From positions 58,893,205 to 58,957,204 of the forward strand of contig NC_081846.1 of NCBI RefSeq assembly GCF_963259705.1: a stretch of DNA of 64,000 nucleotides, written 5' to 3'. The notes beneath the pieces are model-generated. The model was not told where the DNA came from. It saw nothing but the letters and a program-made list of their open reading frames with translations, and did not search any database. A program made the position numbers and the translations under genes. Shown in pieces: positions 12,001-25,390 of the stretch (its first letter is position 1; each line of letters opens with the position of its first letter). The DNA comes from Myotis daubentonii. Taxonomy: Eukaryota > Chordata > Mammalia > Chiroptera > Vespertilionidae.

Positions 12001-12404
12001 CTCAAAGATTTCATCCCATTTCCAACAAAACCCACAGGGCACGCTTAATTGTCTCAGACTGACAGTGTCACAGTGACCTCTCGGGCAGCTTCTCTTAAGC
12101 AGTTAGACAAAGACGATTCAAAGGCTAACAACCCACCAAACTCAAGCTGATTTCATATAATCATTATATTTAAAATGTCCCTGTCTAATGGGAAGAGTGC
12201 CGATAGAGGCAGAGTAAAAAGGTGTGTGTGTGTAAGGAGATGACTAAATTCTGGTTTAAGTACATATGATGAATACACGTGAAGAGGAAAACAACATGAG
12301 AACCTATTTCAGAGTAAATTATGACAACAATGCATTTCCATAAGTAAATTACGGCTAGTGGCAGGGGTGAGGGAAACAGTTCAGCACCTCACAAGACATA
12401 TTGG

Positions 12405-12510
12405 TGAGTGGCTCTGGACTTGGAATGACTGGGTCACACGTTTTGGTACTTCTCTGGGCTTCGGTGTCCTATAAAAGGAGAGGAGTTGGGTGGCCCCTCT
12501 GAAAATATAC
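12405..12510 (+). mobile_element. MIR-like relic
   Basis: The order tggaatgactgggtcaca, then ttctctgggcttcggtgtc, then taaaaggaga resembles the core of a MIR SINE. Old and diverged. Confidence 0.5.
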
Positions 12511-12739
12511 AAAAATAGCTGATCTTCAATAGCTAGCTACTCTTTTCAATACTTCAAATTTTTTCATTTCTGGTGTCTCTGACTTTGCCCCCAATATGTC
12601 TAAAAAGAGAATGGGCATTAATAAAGACCAAAAACAGGTGCTTTATAAAGTAAATCAGAAAAATAAAATCAGAAGTCATGTTCTTACATTAGATATGGAG
12701 TTACAATGCAATCGTGATTTGATTGGTCTTTATGGGCTA

Positions 12740-13205
12740 TGTAGTACTAGTCTATTGCAAAAGTGCCCCAATTCTTCACCCCTCCTTGCAGCCATGCCCT
12801 TTGCCACGTGTCTTCACAGCGTCTTCTCCCACTCTGACTCTGGACTCAGCCATGTGAAATGGTTTGGGTCAATGGAATGTCAGTGGATGTGAGGAAAAAA
12901 AAGAAAAGGGAAGCTCTTCAAATGCTATGAAAAGGACATCCCCAGGCTGACCTGCTGGTACCAGGAGGACAATGAGAGGCATGTGGCAAGTTGCTGCAGT
13001 CATTCATTCCAGCCACGGCCATCCTATACCAGCTAGTAGACCTGAGTGCAAGTTGAGCCGAGAGCAGAAAAATCTCTGAACCAACCTAAGACAAGATCAG
13101 AAGAACCTGACTGCTCCAGTGCATTAGCAGTAACTCCTAATTGTTTTTGTGCTACTGAGGACTAAGGGTTGTTTGTTGTGTGGAATTGTGGCAACAGGTA
13201 ACTTA
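12740..13205 (+). mobile_element. MaLR/MLT1-like LTR relic (tentative)
   Basis: The stretch carries the order of motifs seen in old MaLR LTRs (gccatgtgaaatgg, then gaggcatgtg, then ttgagccgagagcag, ending near ggaattgtggcaacag). It is diverged and was identified by eye only. Confidence 0.4.
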
Positions 13206-13302
13206 TACAAGCAATGTAACCATTTCTCTTATATACTCCCAACTGAACGATGGGTTATAGCCTCAAACTGCATTATAAGATGGCTATTTAGAACACAATT
13301 CA

Positions 13303-13538
13303 GCCCTAGCCAGTTTTGCTTGGTAGTTAGAGTGCTGGCCATCAAACCGAAGAGTTGTGGGTTCGATTCCCATACCTCAGTTGTAGGCTCAATCCCCAGC
13401 CCCAGTCTAGCAATGTTTCTCTCTCTGTGTCTCTCCCCTCCCCCCCCCTCTCTCTCTCTCAAAAAAAAAGGGGGGGAGGGGGCGGGGGACACACAAAAAC
13501 GTACACTCAGGTGAGGATTAACAACAACCCAAAAAAAG
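13303..13538 (+). mobile_element. Ves SINE
   Basis: Starts gccctagccagttttgct and has a B box gggttcgattcc. A near-perfect duplication flanks it (gaacacaattca at 13291-13302, gacacaattca at 13539-13549). The middle contains C-rich and G-rich runs next to the TC tract. Confidence 0.9.
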
Positions 13539-13699
13539 GACACAATTCATTTTCCTGTAAAAATGCCATAAATAAAACATGGTGAGTTGATTAGTTTGTG
13601 CCACAAGAGCTATTTAGTGCATATGGTGTTTGAATAAGGGAATCGGTCATTATTCCAAAGCCTCAATGCCGACCACTCCCTCTCACTGACCCTCAATCT

Positions 13700-14165
13700 C
13701 CAGGCTGACCCCAGTGCCCATCCTCAAACACAACTCTGCTCTTTCACACCTCTGGCTTGTTGCTCATGTTGTCCCTACTCCACGGAACTTCTTGCCCTAC
13801 CTTTACACTATCCAACTTTTCATCTTTCCTTCACCAAACCTTCCCAGACTCCAATCAGTCACAAGAGCCTTGTCTCCTCTGTGCTTCCATGGCACTTTAT
13901 AAGCACATTTATTACAGCACAAACTATTTTCTCAACATTTGCATTGAACACTCATTAATTGGGCAAACATGTACTCAATGCTTTTAATGTACCACGGATT
14001 ATCCTAGGAACCGGGTTTACAACAGGCACACAAATAGTCACTGCAGACTATTGGAGGTTCCTAAAAGAACAGAGAGCACCTTATTAATTTTGTTTTCACA
14101 GCACCTACCGTAGCATTTGCTACCTAGTAGATATTCAAATATTTGTTGAACAAATGAATGAATGA
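13700..14165 (+). mobile_element. L2-like LINE relic
   Basis: Contains motifs such as ctctttcacacctctggctt and, at 14080-14165, the typical L2 3' end: agatattcaaatatttgttg followed by aatgaatgaatga. Boundaries are approximate, and the middle may hold another relic. Confidence 0.5.
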
Positions 14166-14510
14166 GTTAATGGACATGAATATGGAACATAATCACTGGT
14201 CAAATAAAGGAAATGTGCTCACGGCTGAGATATTCTAGGAACAGTCCCCAACCCCTCAGTACTACCCCCGCTAAAGACTGTGTTCTCCACGAAACCAAGG
14301 GGCTGTTGTCTGTCTACCTAGCTCCCAGACAATGGAAGCAGCATGTCTCCTATCACAAAATCTCTGGTGAAAACAGAAGCAAAAAGAGAAGGCCAGTGAC
14401 AGAGTTAAGGCAAGCGTGTGGTGTATAATTAGGACAGCAAGTGGCAGATCCCTTTAACAAATATTGACCTAGTACATATTGTGAGCCAGGCACGATGCTA
14501 GGCACTAGGG

Positions 14511-14733
14511 CAGCCGTGGGCAAACTACGTCCCGCGGGCCGGATTTGGCCCGTTTTAAATGAATAAAACTAAAAAAAAAAATAAAAAAAAAGACCGTACC
14601 CTTTTATGTAATGATGTTTACTTTGAATTTATATTAGTTCACACAAACACTCCATCCATGCTTTTGTTCCGGCCCTCCGGTCCAGTTTAAGAACCCATTG
14701 TGGCCCTCGAGTCAAAAAGTTTGCCCACCTCTG
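14511..14733. mobile_element. Non-autonomous hAT element
   Basis: The ends cagccgtgggcaaacta and gtttgcccacctctg are inverted repeats. A perfect 8-bp target duplication, cactaggg, flanks it at 14503-14510 and 14734-14741. It is the same family as 58379-58610 but in the opposite orientation. Confidence 0.9.
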
Positions 14734-16429
14734 CACTAGGGAATCCACCAAGGAGGGAGAATAGGACTACCCTGGTCTCTGAGCTATGAAACCACATGGA
14801 GAAGACATAAAAATCAACCAAAATAAAGCAGTAAGATTATTAAAAATGGCAATAATGGCAGTAAAGGAGGAATAGGTGGCAGGGGGAGCAACTCCCTGGG
14901 CCGGGGCTATATTTTAGGCAGGGCTGTTAGGGAAAGTGGTCAAGATGAGCAAGAAGTAGAGAAAATGCAAAGAAGAGAAGTCCTAACAGCAAGACCACTT
15001 TCTATCAACTGTAATCACTGCTAATTTTCAATTATATCCAAAGCTTACATGAAGCATAAACTACCAGAAATGTGACTATGGTATTAACACAACTCCAAAG
15101 TGCTGGGAAAGTGATTTTTTTTTTACTCATACTTTACTCGCCTATATTTTAAATATACTTATCAGGAATTAAATTTTTTAAATCTTCCTGGGTTAATGTA
15201 CACTATTCCAGCAAATGTCTTCTAGTATAGACTGGTAAAACTCAAAACAAAAGCATAATACTCAAAGTTTATGAATTGGAGTAATTTGCTGTCACTTATC
15301 CACACTACAGTTCTCAGGAAGGGGCACGTGTTAGCACTAAGCATGTAATCATTTTTATTATTAAATACAAAGGTACAATTAAATACAGGTACAGGATGTG
15401 ACCTGCATCATAATTCTGCCCCGCCTTTCTCTTTGCAATATCCTTTTCATTATCCTGGGCCTTTTGTTCCTTCATGCTTCTTTTGTTTCTCCCTAAGTTC
15501 TTGGATAAGCTATTTACAATCTAAATAATTAGCAATCAGCGTGGATCTGTGGTCTTTGACCCCATGCAAACGAAACATTGTGAAGTGCCTTCACGTGACA
15601 TATTTAAGCACATAAAGCTTCTCTTCCCTCACGACTTCCCTTTCTTGAAAAGTTTTAAATGAATCTAATAAAGAGTAAGTTTTCTACTTTTCAGATACTT
15701 AGAAATCAGCTAGAGCTGAACAAATAAAAGCCACATGTAAACTGCAAACAACAGAATGTTTGGGTTTTCATCAGCTATATCTGTGCAAATGTGTTCTATG
15801 TCAGTTTACAATGGCTACCAGGACAATTCATTCTCTCTCTAGCGCAAACCAAAAGTAGGCTTTTATACTTTTAAGGACAAGGGGAAAGGAGCAATGTGAC
15901 CAAAGCAATTAACTGAAATGAGGTGAAAAGTCAGAACGCATGACCCACTAGGGAGACTCTTGCAGACCATTCAGCCATGTGGCCTGAAGCCACAGGTCAC
16001 CGGCCTTGGTTGTTGGTGAAATGCACAAAAGTCCCTGAGAAGCCACCTTAGCATGTCTGGCTTTGGGGGCAAAGGTCTCGCTTTACTGAAAGCTGCAGTC
16101 TGGAACATACGGCATCTGAACCCCAGGTGTTCTGCAAATGCTTGCGTTTTGTCTCTTTTACAAATATGTATTGAACGGGCTGGCTCAGTGCTCTAGGGCT
16201 CTGCGCTACAAGAGCAAGTGTATCGTCTGACTTGGAAAAGTCACGCGTTCCAAAAAGTCTCTCCACTGCCTAGCACGCGTCCTTTCTCTTGCCTCTGCAG
16301 TTTTCCTAAAACATCACCAAAGACAGTGCTCCGGCCATATCTCTGTCTCCTTCCCTCGTGTTATAGGAAGATTTGCAAGCTTCTTTCAAAGGACTGTGTA
16401 CATAAGTTCAAGTCCCTTCCTCATCCCCT

Positions 16430-16590
16430 GGGAAACCTCACGCTAGTTGCTTTCTCTAAGGTTCTTTCCATTCATCTCTGCAGGGGGAGTAGTAATGGGA
16501 TTGACATAGGTTAACATAAGGAATAAGTGAGACAGGCGATGTATGTTACAACATAACAGTTCTCAGCAAATATTAACTATCATTATTAAA
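16430..16590 (+). mobile_element. MIR-like relic
   Basis: The sequence runs from cctcatcccctgggaaacc to agcaaatattaactatcatt, in the order expected for the 3' half of a MIR. Confidence 0.5.
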
Positions 16591-18336
16591 ATATTTAAAA
16601 ATTTACTAGCAAGTCAAGACCACTTTACGCCGTAATGAAAAGATATAGTTGCCTAAAATATTTTTAAAATGTAACGAACTTTTCCTGAAAAATGTCACAA
16701 TGATCTCTAATCTGTGCACTTCAGGAACACTGCTTGCTCTTTTCGTTTCTTTTTCTCTCTCTTCACTTTTCACCACTGACAAGCAAGGTATTCCTTTGCG
16801 TGCGTCACAAAGGTTAGGAAGACCGGAGAATGCTTTTCCATCCAGAGGAAAACAGCGTTGATGGGATAACAGTGTTTCAAAATATTATCATTACCAAATC
16901 TTAATCGAGGGGACTTCAGTTTTTACAAAGGAAATCAACACTTGCTATAAATTAGGAAAAGACTCACATCCTAACCCTTCAAACAGTCACTAACTGGATG
17001 TTTTTGTAATAGATAATTGTCTGGGTTTGGTTTGTTTGGTATTGCTTTCCAGCATCTGACACCCCCCTCCCCCACTTCTCTCTCTCATGCAAGCCTTGAA
17101 GATGGCAGTCTACCCCACCTGCAGGAGAAGGAAGGCGCACGGGAAAACTCAGGCCTCTAACCTGGCACCAGCAACTGGATGCTCTCAATACAGACACCAA
17201 CCTAGAGACAGTGACCCAGAGCATGGGATGCAGGGAATCCAGTCTGAAGGTGGAGGCAGAGCAGCAGCAGCAACAGAAATGTCAGCAGTGGTGTTAGAAC
17301 AAGCCTCGATGTACGGTCATCAGCACTAAAGTCTTCAATGGTGTTCCGTTTCTGGAACAGGATTTTGCCTGTGGCTTTAGTTGCTGCGAAACACTTTTGG
17401 TCCCTTATTTTTCATTTGTCTTCAGCGTTCCCGTATTTCTGCCTGTTGTTCAACGTCCTCTTAAAAAAAACACTTTTCTCCTTACGTCAGCCAGATTTAT
17501 TTTTTTGCCTAAGACGGAAAATCTGGGCAAGCCCGGACCTCTGTGCCTCAGTTTCCTCCTTGCTTAAGCCACCGAGTGGAACTTTATCATCACTCGGGAT
17601 CCTTCGGGCTCTCCCAATTTTATAAGCTGCAATCACAAAATTCCAAATAAACCAACTGAAAACTTAAGAATCTACTTCAAAGTAAACGAAGCCTTTCTGA
17701 AAGTAATACACCTTGCATAGAAGGACTGGCGAAAGCGAGTTCTTTCACTTACAAAAGACCCCTTCCAGCCCTCCTCTCCTCATTTGTGTGTGAGTGCATG
17801 CACACAACTTTTTACAAACCTGCTGGAATGGCTCAACCTGCCCCAGGGGTGATTCCGAGTGTGAGCTACATAATAAATACATGGAAGTGTGTGCTAAGGA
17901 CCGGCCGGGGAATTCTAAGTGGGAGCCGCCTTTTGAGAACCTTTATCTGTTGCAGGGCCAGTCCTGTATCTTATCAAATTTCTCTCCCTAATCACGGAAA
18001 GATTCCACGCCTTATCAAACTGTTATCGAATCAGCCTGACCAGAGTCCGATGTCCTGATTGTCTGACAGAAATGTGTACGATCACGCTGACATGAACACC
18101 CGGCTAACTCCCCGCAGCCCAGGGAGAGCGCGGGCCTGGAGACTCAGCATACCCGAGATGGGGACGCAGCTACCACAGGCTGACACGCGCTTTACCCTTC
18201 AGAGCCTGCTCTTCATCCGCACGGGAGGGTTTACACCAGCTCCTCGGCCAACCTTCTAGAGCCACTGAACTAATCCAAGTACCGCATATGGGGAAGCACT
18301 TGTAAACTGGAACCATTGTAAGAATGAAGCTATTAT

Positions 18337-18532
18337 TGCCCGACTGGCATGGCTCCATGGTTGTGCATCAGCCTATGAACCAGATCACACTTCGATTCCC
18401 AGGCCGGGCACACCCCCCGATTCCCGGGTGGGGCATGCAGGAGGCAGCCAATCAGTGATTCTCTCTCATCATTGATGTTTCTATCTCTCTGTCCTTCCTC
18501 TCTGAAATCAATTTAAAAAAACATTTTTTTAA
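18337..18532 (+). mobile_element. Ves SINE
   Basis: Starts tgcccgactggcatggctcc and has an A-rich tail. A perfect 17-bp duplication (aagaatgaagctattat) flanks it at 18320-18336 and 18533-18549. Confidence 0.92.
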
Positions 18533-18973
18533 AAGAATGAAGCTATTATGGTACATGAAAATTTCCTTCTATTAATTTACCTTCCCTCTCCCTTTGAGAC
18601 AGACTTTAATCTGTTATCCAAGTCATTAACATTTCTCAGTATCAGAATAATCTCTTAGCCATCCAGATTCAATGTTTACTACGAAACATTTTGGGGGGCT
18701 TCAAACTTTAAAAGAGGCAGAAAAGTATGAATTTAATACTTTTTTCAATGCAAAACAAACCTTCAGGCTCACTTCACAAATATATTTTAACTGGTATTGT
18801 TTGAAACTACAATAACATCCAATTGCTTCTGCTCAAACTTGATATTTACTAAGCAGAATCCTGAACATAATTTGGTGATTCAAGTATGTTTGCCCTAACG
18901 GAATTTTTAAACAGCAATCGTGAGTCAACTGATCCACATGATGTTTTGTTTTTCATAAAAATTAATAAATCAT

Positions 18974-19100
18974 TTGCAGATGACATGATACTCTACATAG
19001 AGAACCCTAAAGATTCCACCAAAAACTAATAGAACTAATAAATGAACAGCAAAGTAGCAGGATACAAAATGAATATCCAGAAATGGTTGCATTCTTTTTA
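18974..19100 (+). mobile_element. L1 ORF2 fragment (pseudogene)
   Basis: The stretch tttgcagatgacatgatact reads FADDMILYIENPKDST in one frame. This includes the FADD box of the L1 reverse transcriptase. Stops follow, so it is a dead fragment. Confidence 0.75.
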
Positions 19101-19103
19101 AAC

Positions 19104-19310
19104 TATACATGTATTGATTTCAGAGAGAAGAAGGGAGAGATAGAGATAGAAACATCAATGATGAGAGAGAATCATTGATTGGCTGCCTCCTGCGTGCCTG
19201 TTACTTGGGACTGAGCCCACAACCCGGGGCATGTGCCCTGACTGAGAATCAAATGGTGACCTCCTGGTTCATAGGTCAACACTCAACCACTGAGCCACAA
19301 CCAGCCAGGC
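19104..19310 (-). mobile_element. Ves SINE
   Basis: On the minus strand it starts gcctggctggttgtggctc. It lies at the 3' edge of the L1 fragment at 18974-19100 and may be inserted in it. Confidence 0.88.
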
Positions 19311-20489
19311 TGCTTAAGATTTTTATATATGTTCATAGCTCTCCTAAGAGTGTAAGTTTCCCTCTGGGCAGAGATTGCGATGGCACATTTTAAGTTATTA
19401 TCTGAATAATAATTTTTAGTTCTAAGAGTTTTGGAGCCTAAAACATGGCATACCTATAAACATAATACAATGGACTTGTATTGAGTTATTGCTATGTGAA
19501 TAAAAGACCCAGACCATAACAGTCTATTTGCCTTAAAAAGAGAGCAAAATTATAATATGTTACGCCATTAAAATATAACTTTAAATACAGCATATTAATC
19601 TTCAGCTTCACACATGTCTCCAACTTCCGAGGAGCCCTGCACAAACACGCTTTTGTAAAACAACCTCACAGCACTTTGATGTGACCGTATGTTCATTAAA
19701 AGGAAGTATTACTACATACATACATAAGGTACATAATGAATTCAGTATGTGTCTAGAGTTGGCTAATGCCATTAAAGTACATGCCAAAAGCACAGACTAT
19801 AAATCAAAATGCGATTTGTCAAAGTAAGGTCTTAATATGATACAGGTTAGAAATAAATAAATAAACCAATAACGTTCTGAGATGGGATTAGTGAGGAGAG
19901 AGCTAAGCCCAAACTGAGACCAGGTTGCAACTGACATCCCTTTGTTCTATCTATAGCTTTGGCTACTCCTCTCTCTCTTGCACCTGGATAAGTACAAAAT
20001 TAGCATGCACCAGGCATCCTTCACTCCCCCAAGGATTTATATCTCTAATGCCATTTTAAAGACTGATATTCTTTCCAAAATGTTGACATAAACCAGTTGG
20101 GCAATTACAGATTTTTTAAAAGCCCACATTACTAAAGTTTATAAAAATCTAGATTATTCTTTTTAAAAAAAAAAAGTGTGGAAAACACTTAACATTAACT
20201 TATTAATTCACTTCCAAATTGAGGAAGATTTCACAGCAGACAGAAAAATAAAAAGGCTAAGCTAACTATCAAAAAATAAGAATATCTAGTCAGTGGACAC
20301 TGGAGTTGTCCAGGAAACGTGAGCAATGAGAGGATACTGCTCCGTGTCATACCTTCCTTTTTCCGGTGCCGTTACCTCTCTTTCAGGCTGGGCTCTTTCA
20401 AATTAGCATTAAATCTCATCCAAAACACTTCCTACTAGTCACCCAAATATGTTCCCTAGGTTCTGAGTTCCCTGTATTAAATGCTGTTT

Positions 20490-20790
20490 TCATTCACTGG
20501 ATGCCCACTGCCTACAGAGTTCAAAATAAACTCTTTATAGTGTGGCATGGCTGACCCTCAATAATCCGGGTCCTGTTTGCTATTCCCACCTCTCCACCCC
20601 CTCTGCTCAAGGTCTATCTATAACTGCTTCTATGTTCCATGTGCTTGCTTGCCTCTGGCCACAATGTTCCCTTCCACACTCTCTCCAATGACTCCACCTG
20701 GCTGTCCTATTCATTCTTACAATTCAGCAAAGTATTACATACTTAGGAAGCTTTTCTAGGTGTGTGCCTCTCACAGAACTCCCACCGTTA
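20490..20790 (+). mobile_element. L2-like LINE relic
   Basis: The run starts at gcccactgcctacagagttc, passes through accctcaataatccgggtc and ctgcttctatgttccat, and follows the order of the L2 3' region. Confidence 0.55.
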
Positions 20791-22046
20791 CTGAAAGTCA
20801 TTGGTCTGCTTTATGACTCAAATAACTTTTTGAGGAAAGGTAACATTATATTAGTCTGTGCATCTCCAAGACAGATCACATGAACTGTATGCACGGTGCT
20901 AACATATGGTACTGAAGAGATAAATAAATAAATAAAATTGCTAGTTATATTTTTTTGAAAACTAAGAATATTATCCCATCTAGAAAGATATGAAACTACA
21001 AATTAATTCATCTTGCTATGCAAAGTGTTGCTTCCTTTATAATCATTCCAAACTTCCCAAGACTAATACATAAAGGTCAATTTGAAAAAGAATTGAGCAC
21101 AGAGCTATAGAAAATAAACCCTTAGGAAGTATTAACATTCATAATTAGAGTCTACACAATCGAGGCAATATATAACCTATGCCTAGACCTCTATTAGGTA
21201 CACTTCAATGCAGAAGTAATGCATATCAACGTTTAGTCAACTTCCTCCCGAGAATCATACAACAGGAAGTTCAGCAGTGTTTACATCCCGGGACTTTTCA
21301 CAAGCTTTGGGAGGGTAGATTTAACAAAACCAACACCGGGGTTAAGATCCACACTTGAGTTCCTGCTGACAGAATCAGCCTCTTTAATGGACTAAAAGAC
21401 TGGAAGGTGAAACACCGGCCGGGAGAGAAGCCCTATAGTTTGGGGAGCAGCAACTTCGGCAAAAATATGAAACTAAAATGCAATTCCTGCTTTCAAACCA
21501 TTCTCCAGCCTTCCTTCAGATCCCACACCTCCTGAGCTGATGAGGAAAAAATAAGACTGCTCAGCCTTTCCCTACTTCCTTTTCAGAGATTAAGCAAATC
21601 TATGCAGGCAGAGACCATCGGGATCTAGCCAAGGCCTCCTCAATGCTACAATGGCTGCTGCTTCTTCAACCCTGGGAAACATCCCTTCCAGTAGAGGGAG
21701 AGGATCCATTTAAGCATCAGAGGTGGCAATCCCCGCCCCCCCACCCCACCCCTAGGCTGACTGTAGGTGTCCCACACTGAAGGAGCAGCTCTAGCACACA
21801 GACTCCAAACTGACAAAGATGCTACAGCTCCTTCTCATCGTGATTGAGCGTGGAAAACTTTATGGCAACTTGCTTTAATGTGGATCTGTCCAATACTAGA
21901 AAAGGCAAGATTTGTATATCAAATACAGGTGGTAGAGTGGAAATCAGAGATTGTTTTCCCCAATCTGTCTATTACTCACTAGCCTTCTAATTCCTGTTGT
22001 TTTGTTGGTTATGATCAACTAGTAACTGCTGTTGCAGCCAGCAGAA

Positions 22047-22319
22047 TCCTATATAATAAAGATGTAATATGCAAATGGTTGTTATGCCAAGAAGCGAAAT
22101 GACCAACCGCATAAGGACTGGATCACAGATCAGCAGGAGGGTGGGGCGGAGAGCTACAGGAGCTGAGCGGGCAGGGCAGCAGGGCAGCAAGCTATAGGGG
22201 AGGTGGGGAGGGGGGGAGAGGGGAAGGGGGAGCTACAGGAGGGCAGGGCGGCGGGTGGAGAGCTACTGGAGGGCGGGCAGCAAGCTACAGGCGCACAGAT
22301 TCCTGCTTAGGGCTACTAG
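22047..22319 (+). mobile_element. HeliBat-type Helitron, short non-autonomous
   Basis: The 5' end is tcctatataataaagatg, preceded by A. The 3' end is CTAG, followed by T, as expected for insertion between A and T without target duplication. An octamer atgcaaat lies at 22069-22076. The interior is a G-rich minisatellite-like series built on agctacaggag, and the usual 3' hairpin is degenerate. Confidence 0.8.
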
Positions 22320-23834
22320 TAACAAGAGAGTTGATAGGGTCAGGCCCTCTGGTGTCTCTAGAATTTCAAGTTCAGTATCTGTGGAAAATGGCTAAAATGC
22401 CAAAATTCGAAGAGAATTAAGAAAGGAAAATAGTCTGCAGTTTGTAGCTCAAATAATACTTGAATTGAGGGAAGGGTACTTACTCCAAATCCGATCTAGA
22501 GGGGCAGAGGCAGGGGAGGGGGAGGTTCGGTCATAGACAACCACCCAGCACACAGAAGGCCCTCAACAACAATTAGAGGCAGTCAAGGGCTTGCAGAATA
22601 GAGATACTTACTAGTAATAACCAATAGGGGAGAAGCTAAGTTTCAGACAAATGTTGTCTAATTCAAATGTATGGGGTGAGTTACTTCTATTCAGATTTGA
22701 GGTGGAGTGAGGAAAAGAGATGGTCAGATGTAACAAATTTAAAAAATTAATCTTTAGTGGATGAGGTATTTAATTGTTTCTAGGTATTTATATACTTCAA
22801 ATATTTAATATTGTATGTTTGTTTCATTATGTTTATGTTAATCACGTTTATGCTTACCTTCTTTTAAATAGGGTTTTTTGCTACCTAAATAAAAAAATAT
22901 ATATATACTTGAATGGAGAAATATGTTTTTCTCTCTATTCATACTTAGGATCATGAAGGTGATTCATAAAGATCATGAAGACACCAGTTTTACCCAAAAA
23001 TGTGACAAGTAGAAGACAGAGGAAAAATGTAAAAATATATATTAATCTTACTTTACACAATACTTTTTTCTTGTTACTAGCATATACTATTGTGTGTGTG
23101 TTTTTAATGCTGCTTGAAGAGACAACTGCTAAAAAAGAAAATCTGAATTTATTTCATTCCCTTAAGGGGGTGATAGTGAATTTATCCAATTTGTAAATCC
23201 TTGTAATGATCATGTATTTGTACCCCTTATTCTACCAAAACAGCTTGAGGTAGCTACTGAGGCAAAGGCGTTGCACAGAGAAATTATCGAAAGAGCAAGA
23301 GCAGCCCTGGGAGCCTGGTCTCAGCGCGCTTTCAGCCAGGCTTTGTCCTGTGAGGGGAAGTGATACTGCATGAACCGCATGTCCATTCACTGCTGCATCC
23401 ATCAGGTTAAAGTTAGAAGGATCTAAAACTCGCGGGAATATGGAGCTTCTGGTTTACTGAGAGCCTTTGATGCTACCTATCCCTAGTTAATTCGGAGTAA
23501 TATATTAATCATTACTGACATAAAGTACAAGTTATTTGATTTTGTTCTTAATCTGATGGTTGTTCATCTAATTCTTATGTGTGTGTTTTTTTATCATGCT
23601 CTGCTCAAAAGACGTGTTCTTCTTAATAGGTAGCAAATTACAGATTGGTAGCAGTTTTTCCAGAATGCAAGAATACCTATTTGGTTTTGGATAGTAAAGG
23701 AGCAGCAGCTATATAAGTTGTGTGGGAAGTCAGTTAGGATGTGTGTGTTTTTAACAGGCAGAACTGAGTTGCTGTTTTTTAAAGTAGGTGTTGTGTGGTT
23801 CACATTTTCTGTGGGCAGATATGATGGTCTAAGC

Positions 23835-24045
23835 CTGTGGTTGGCAAACTGCGGCTCGCGAGCCACATGCGGCTCTTTGGCCCCTTGAGTGTGGCTCTTC
23901 CACAAAATACCACGTGCAGGTGCGCATGTACAGTGCAGTTGCCTATTTGTGGCCCATGCGCAGAAGTTGGTATTTTGTGGAAGAGCCACACTCAAGGGGC
24001 CAAAGAGCCGCATGTGGCTCGTGAGCCGCAGTTTGCCGACCACTG
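23835..24045. mobile_element. Palindromic non-autonomous hAT element
   Basis: The ends ctgtggttggcaaactg and cagtttgccgaccactg are inverted, and most of the element folds back on itself. A perfect 8-bp duplication, gtctaagc, flanks it at 23827-23834 and 24046-24053. It is the same family as 4574-4803. Confidence 0.9.
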
Positions 24046-25151
24046 GTCTAAGCAGTGTTTTCTTAATATGACGTGTGATATGAGTAAATATTAATAGTCA
24101 TAATGAAACCATTTTGAAATTCACAGTCTAAAATAGTGGCCTATTTGGTTCCAGAGGATAGAAGCTACCAAGGTGTTAGGTCTATTTATAAGAACTATGA
24201 ACCAACACCTTTTCTTCACTGTTTTTCCATGTAACATTACCAAGGTTTGGTTGTGGAACAGATATTGAAACCACAGTGTGGCGCTTTTTTATCCAAGAGA
24301 TGTTTGTATTACTACTATTTCCTGTGAGGTGAGACACCAGCCTGGAATTCCATACCACTAAGAAAGCTGCTGCGTGGTGTACACAAAACTCCAAATGGAT
24401 TTGACGACTGTTGTTGTTTTTCTCTGTTTCTTCCTTTTCAAAAAATTTTATCTGAGCACAGACTCTCAATCCCTCAAAAGGATGTGAGAAAACACACTAG
24501 ATTGGATAAGATCAGTGGGCACCTAGAGAGTCTGCCAACAGATACATGAGGCATTATATTGTCACTCAATCAAGTAGCAAGAGAATCGGTTCCTAAAGAA
24601 AGCCTTCTAGCTTTTTATTTCCTATTTCCCACATTCCAGTGGCAAATATTTCCCACTCCCTTCTTTTCCAAATGTGACCCATGGGATCAAATTTCCGAAG
24701 AAAAGCTACTTTGAGACAAACACGTTGAATAGTTCTACCTTAAGCGTCAGTGTGCACCACATTTAGATATGGCTTATAGTTCTTGGGCATGTGTTTTCCT
24801 AATGTCTCTGAAACAAAAGCTTAAAATCCCTCAACATTTTAAACCCTGGCTGTTAGCTATAATTAATTAGTTTCATGTCTAATATGTTTAAATGTACCAT
24901 TAATATAAAAATAAAATTTTACTAAGTATATAATTGTATGCATTAATGTAAAACAGACCCATCTTTTTTAAAAATCATTATAATTAACATGAGCATTTAG
25001 TTTGACTAGGCAGATTGCCGTTCAACACAAGCAGATGATATGAACTAGGTTTCAGCAAATTTAAACAAATCAGAACATGTTTTATATAATGATAAAATTA
25101 TGGATTTGCAACTCACAGCCTAATTTTAAAGTCTATATAATAAAAGTAGTG

Positions 25152-25390
25152 GCCCTAGCCAGTTTGGCTCAGTGGATAGAGCGTCAGCCTGCGGACTGAA
25201 AGGTCCTGGGTTCAATTCCGGTCAAGGGCTCATGCCTGGGTTGCAGGCTCGAACCCCAGTAGCGTGCGTGCAGGAGGCAGCTGATCAATGATTCTCCATC
25301 ATCATTAATATTTCTATCCCTCTATCCCTCTCCCTATTTCTCTAAAATCAATAACAATATGTTTTAAAATAAAAAAACAAATAAAAATAA
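25152..25390 (+). mobile_element. Ves SINE
   Basis: Starts gccctagccagtttggctca, with the A box gatagagcg and the B box gggttcaattcc. The tail is AT-rich; its 3' limit is approximate. Confidence 0.9.

Noticed and set aside
17087..18259. GC-richer stretch with several open frames, considered as a hidden exon cluster or promoter
   Set aside because: No splice-consistent reading frame, no known domain, no CpG-island density. Left as unassigned intron.
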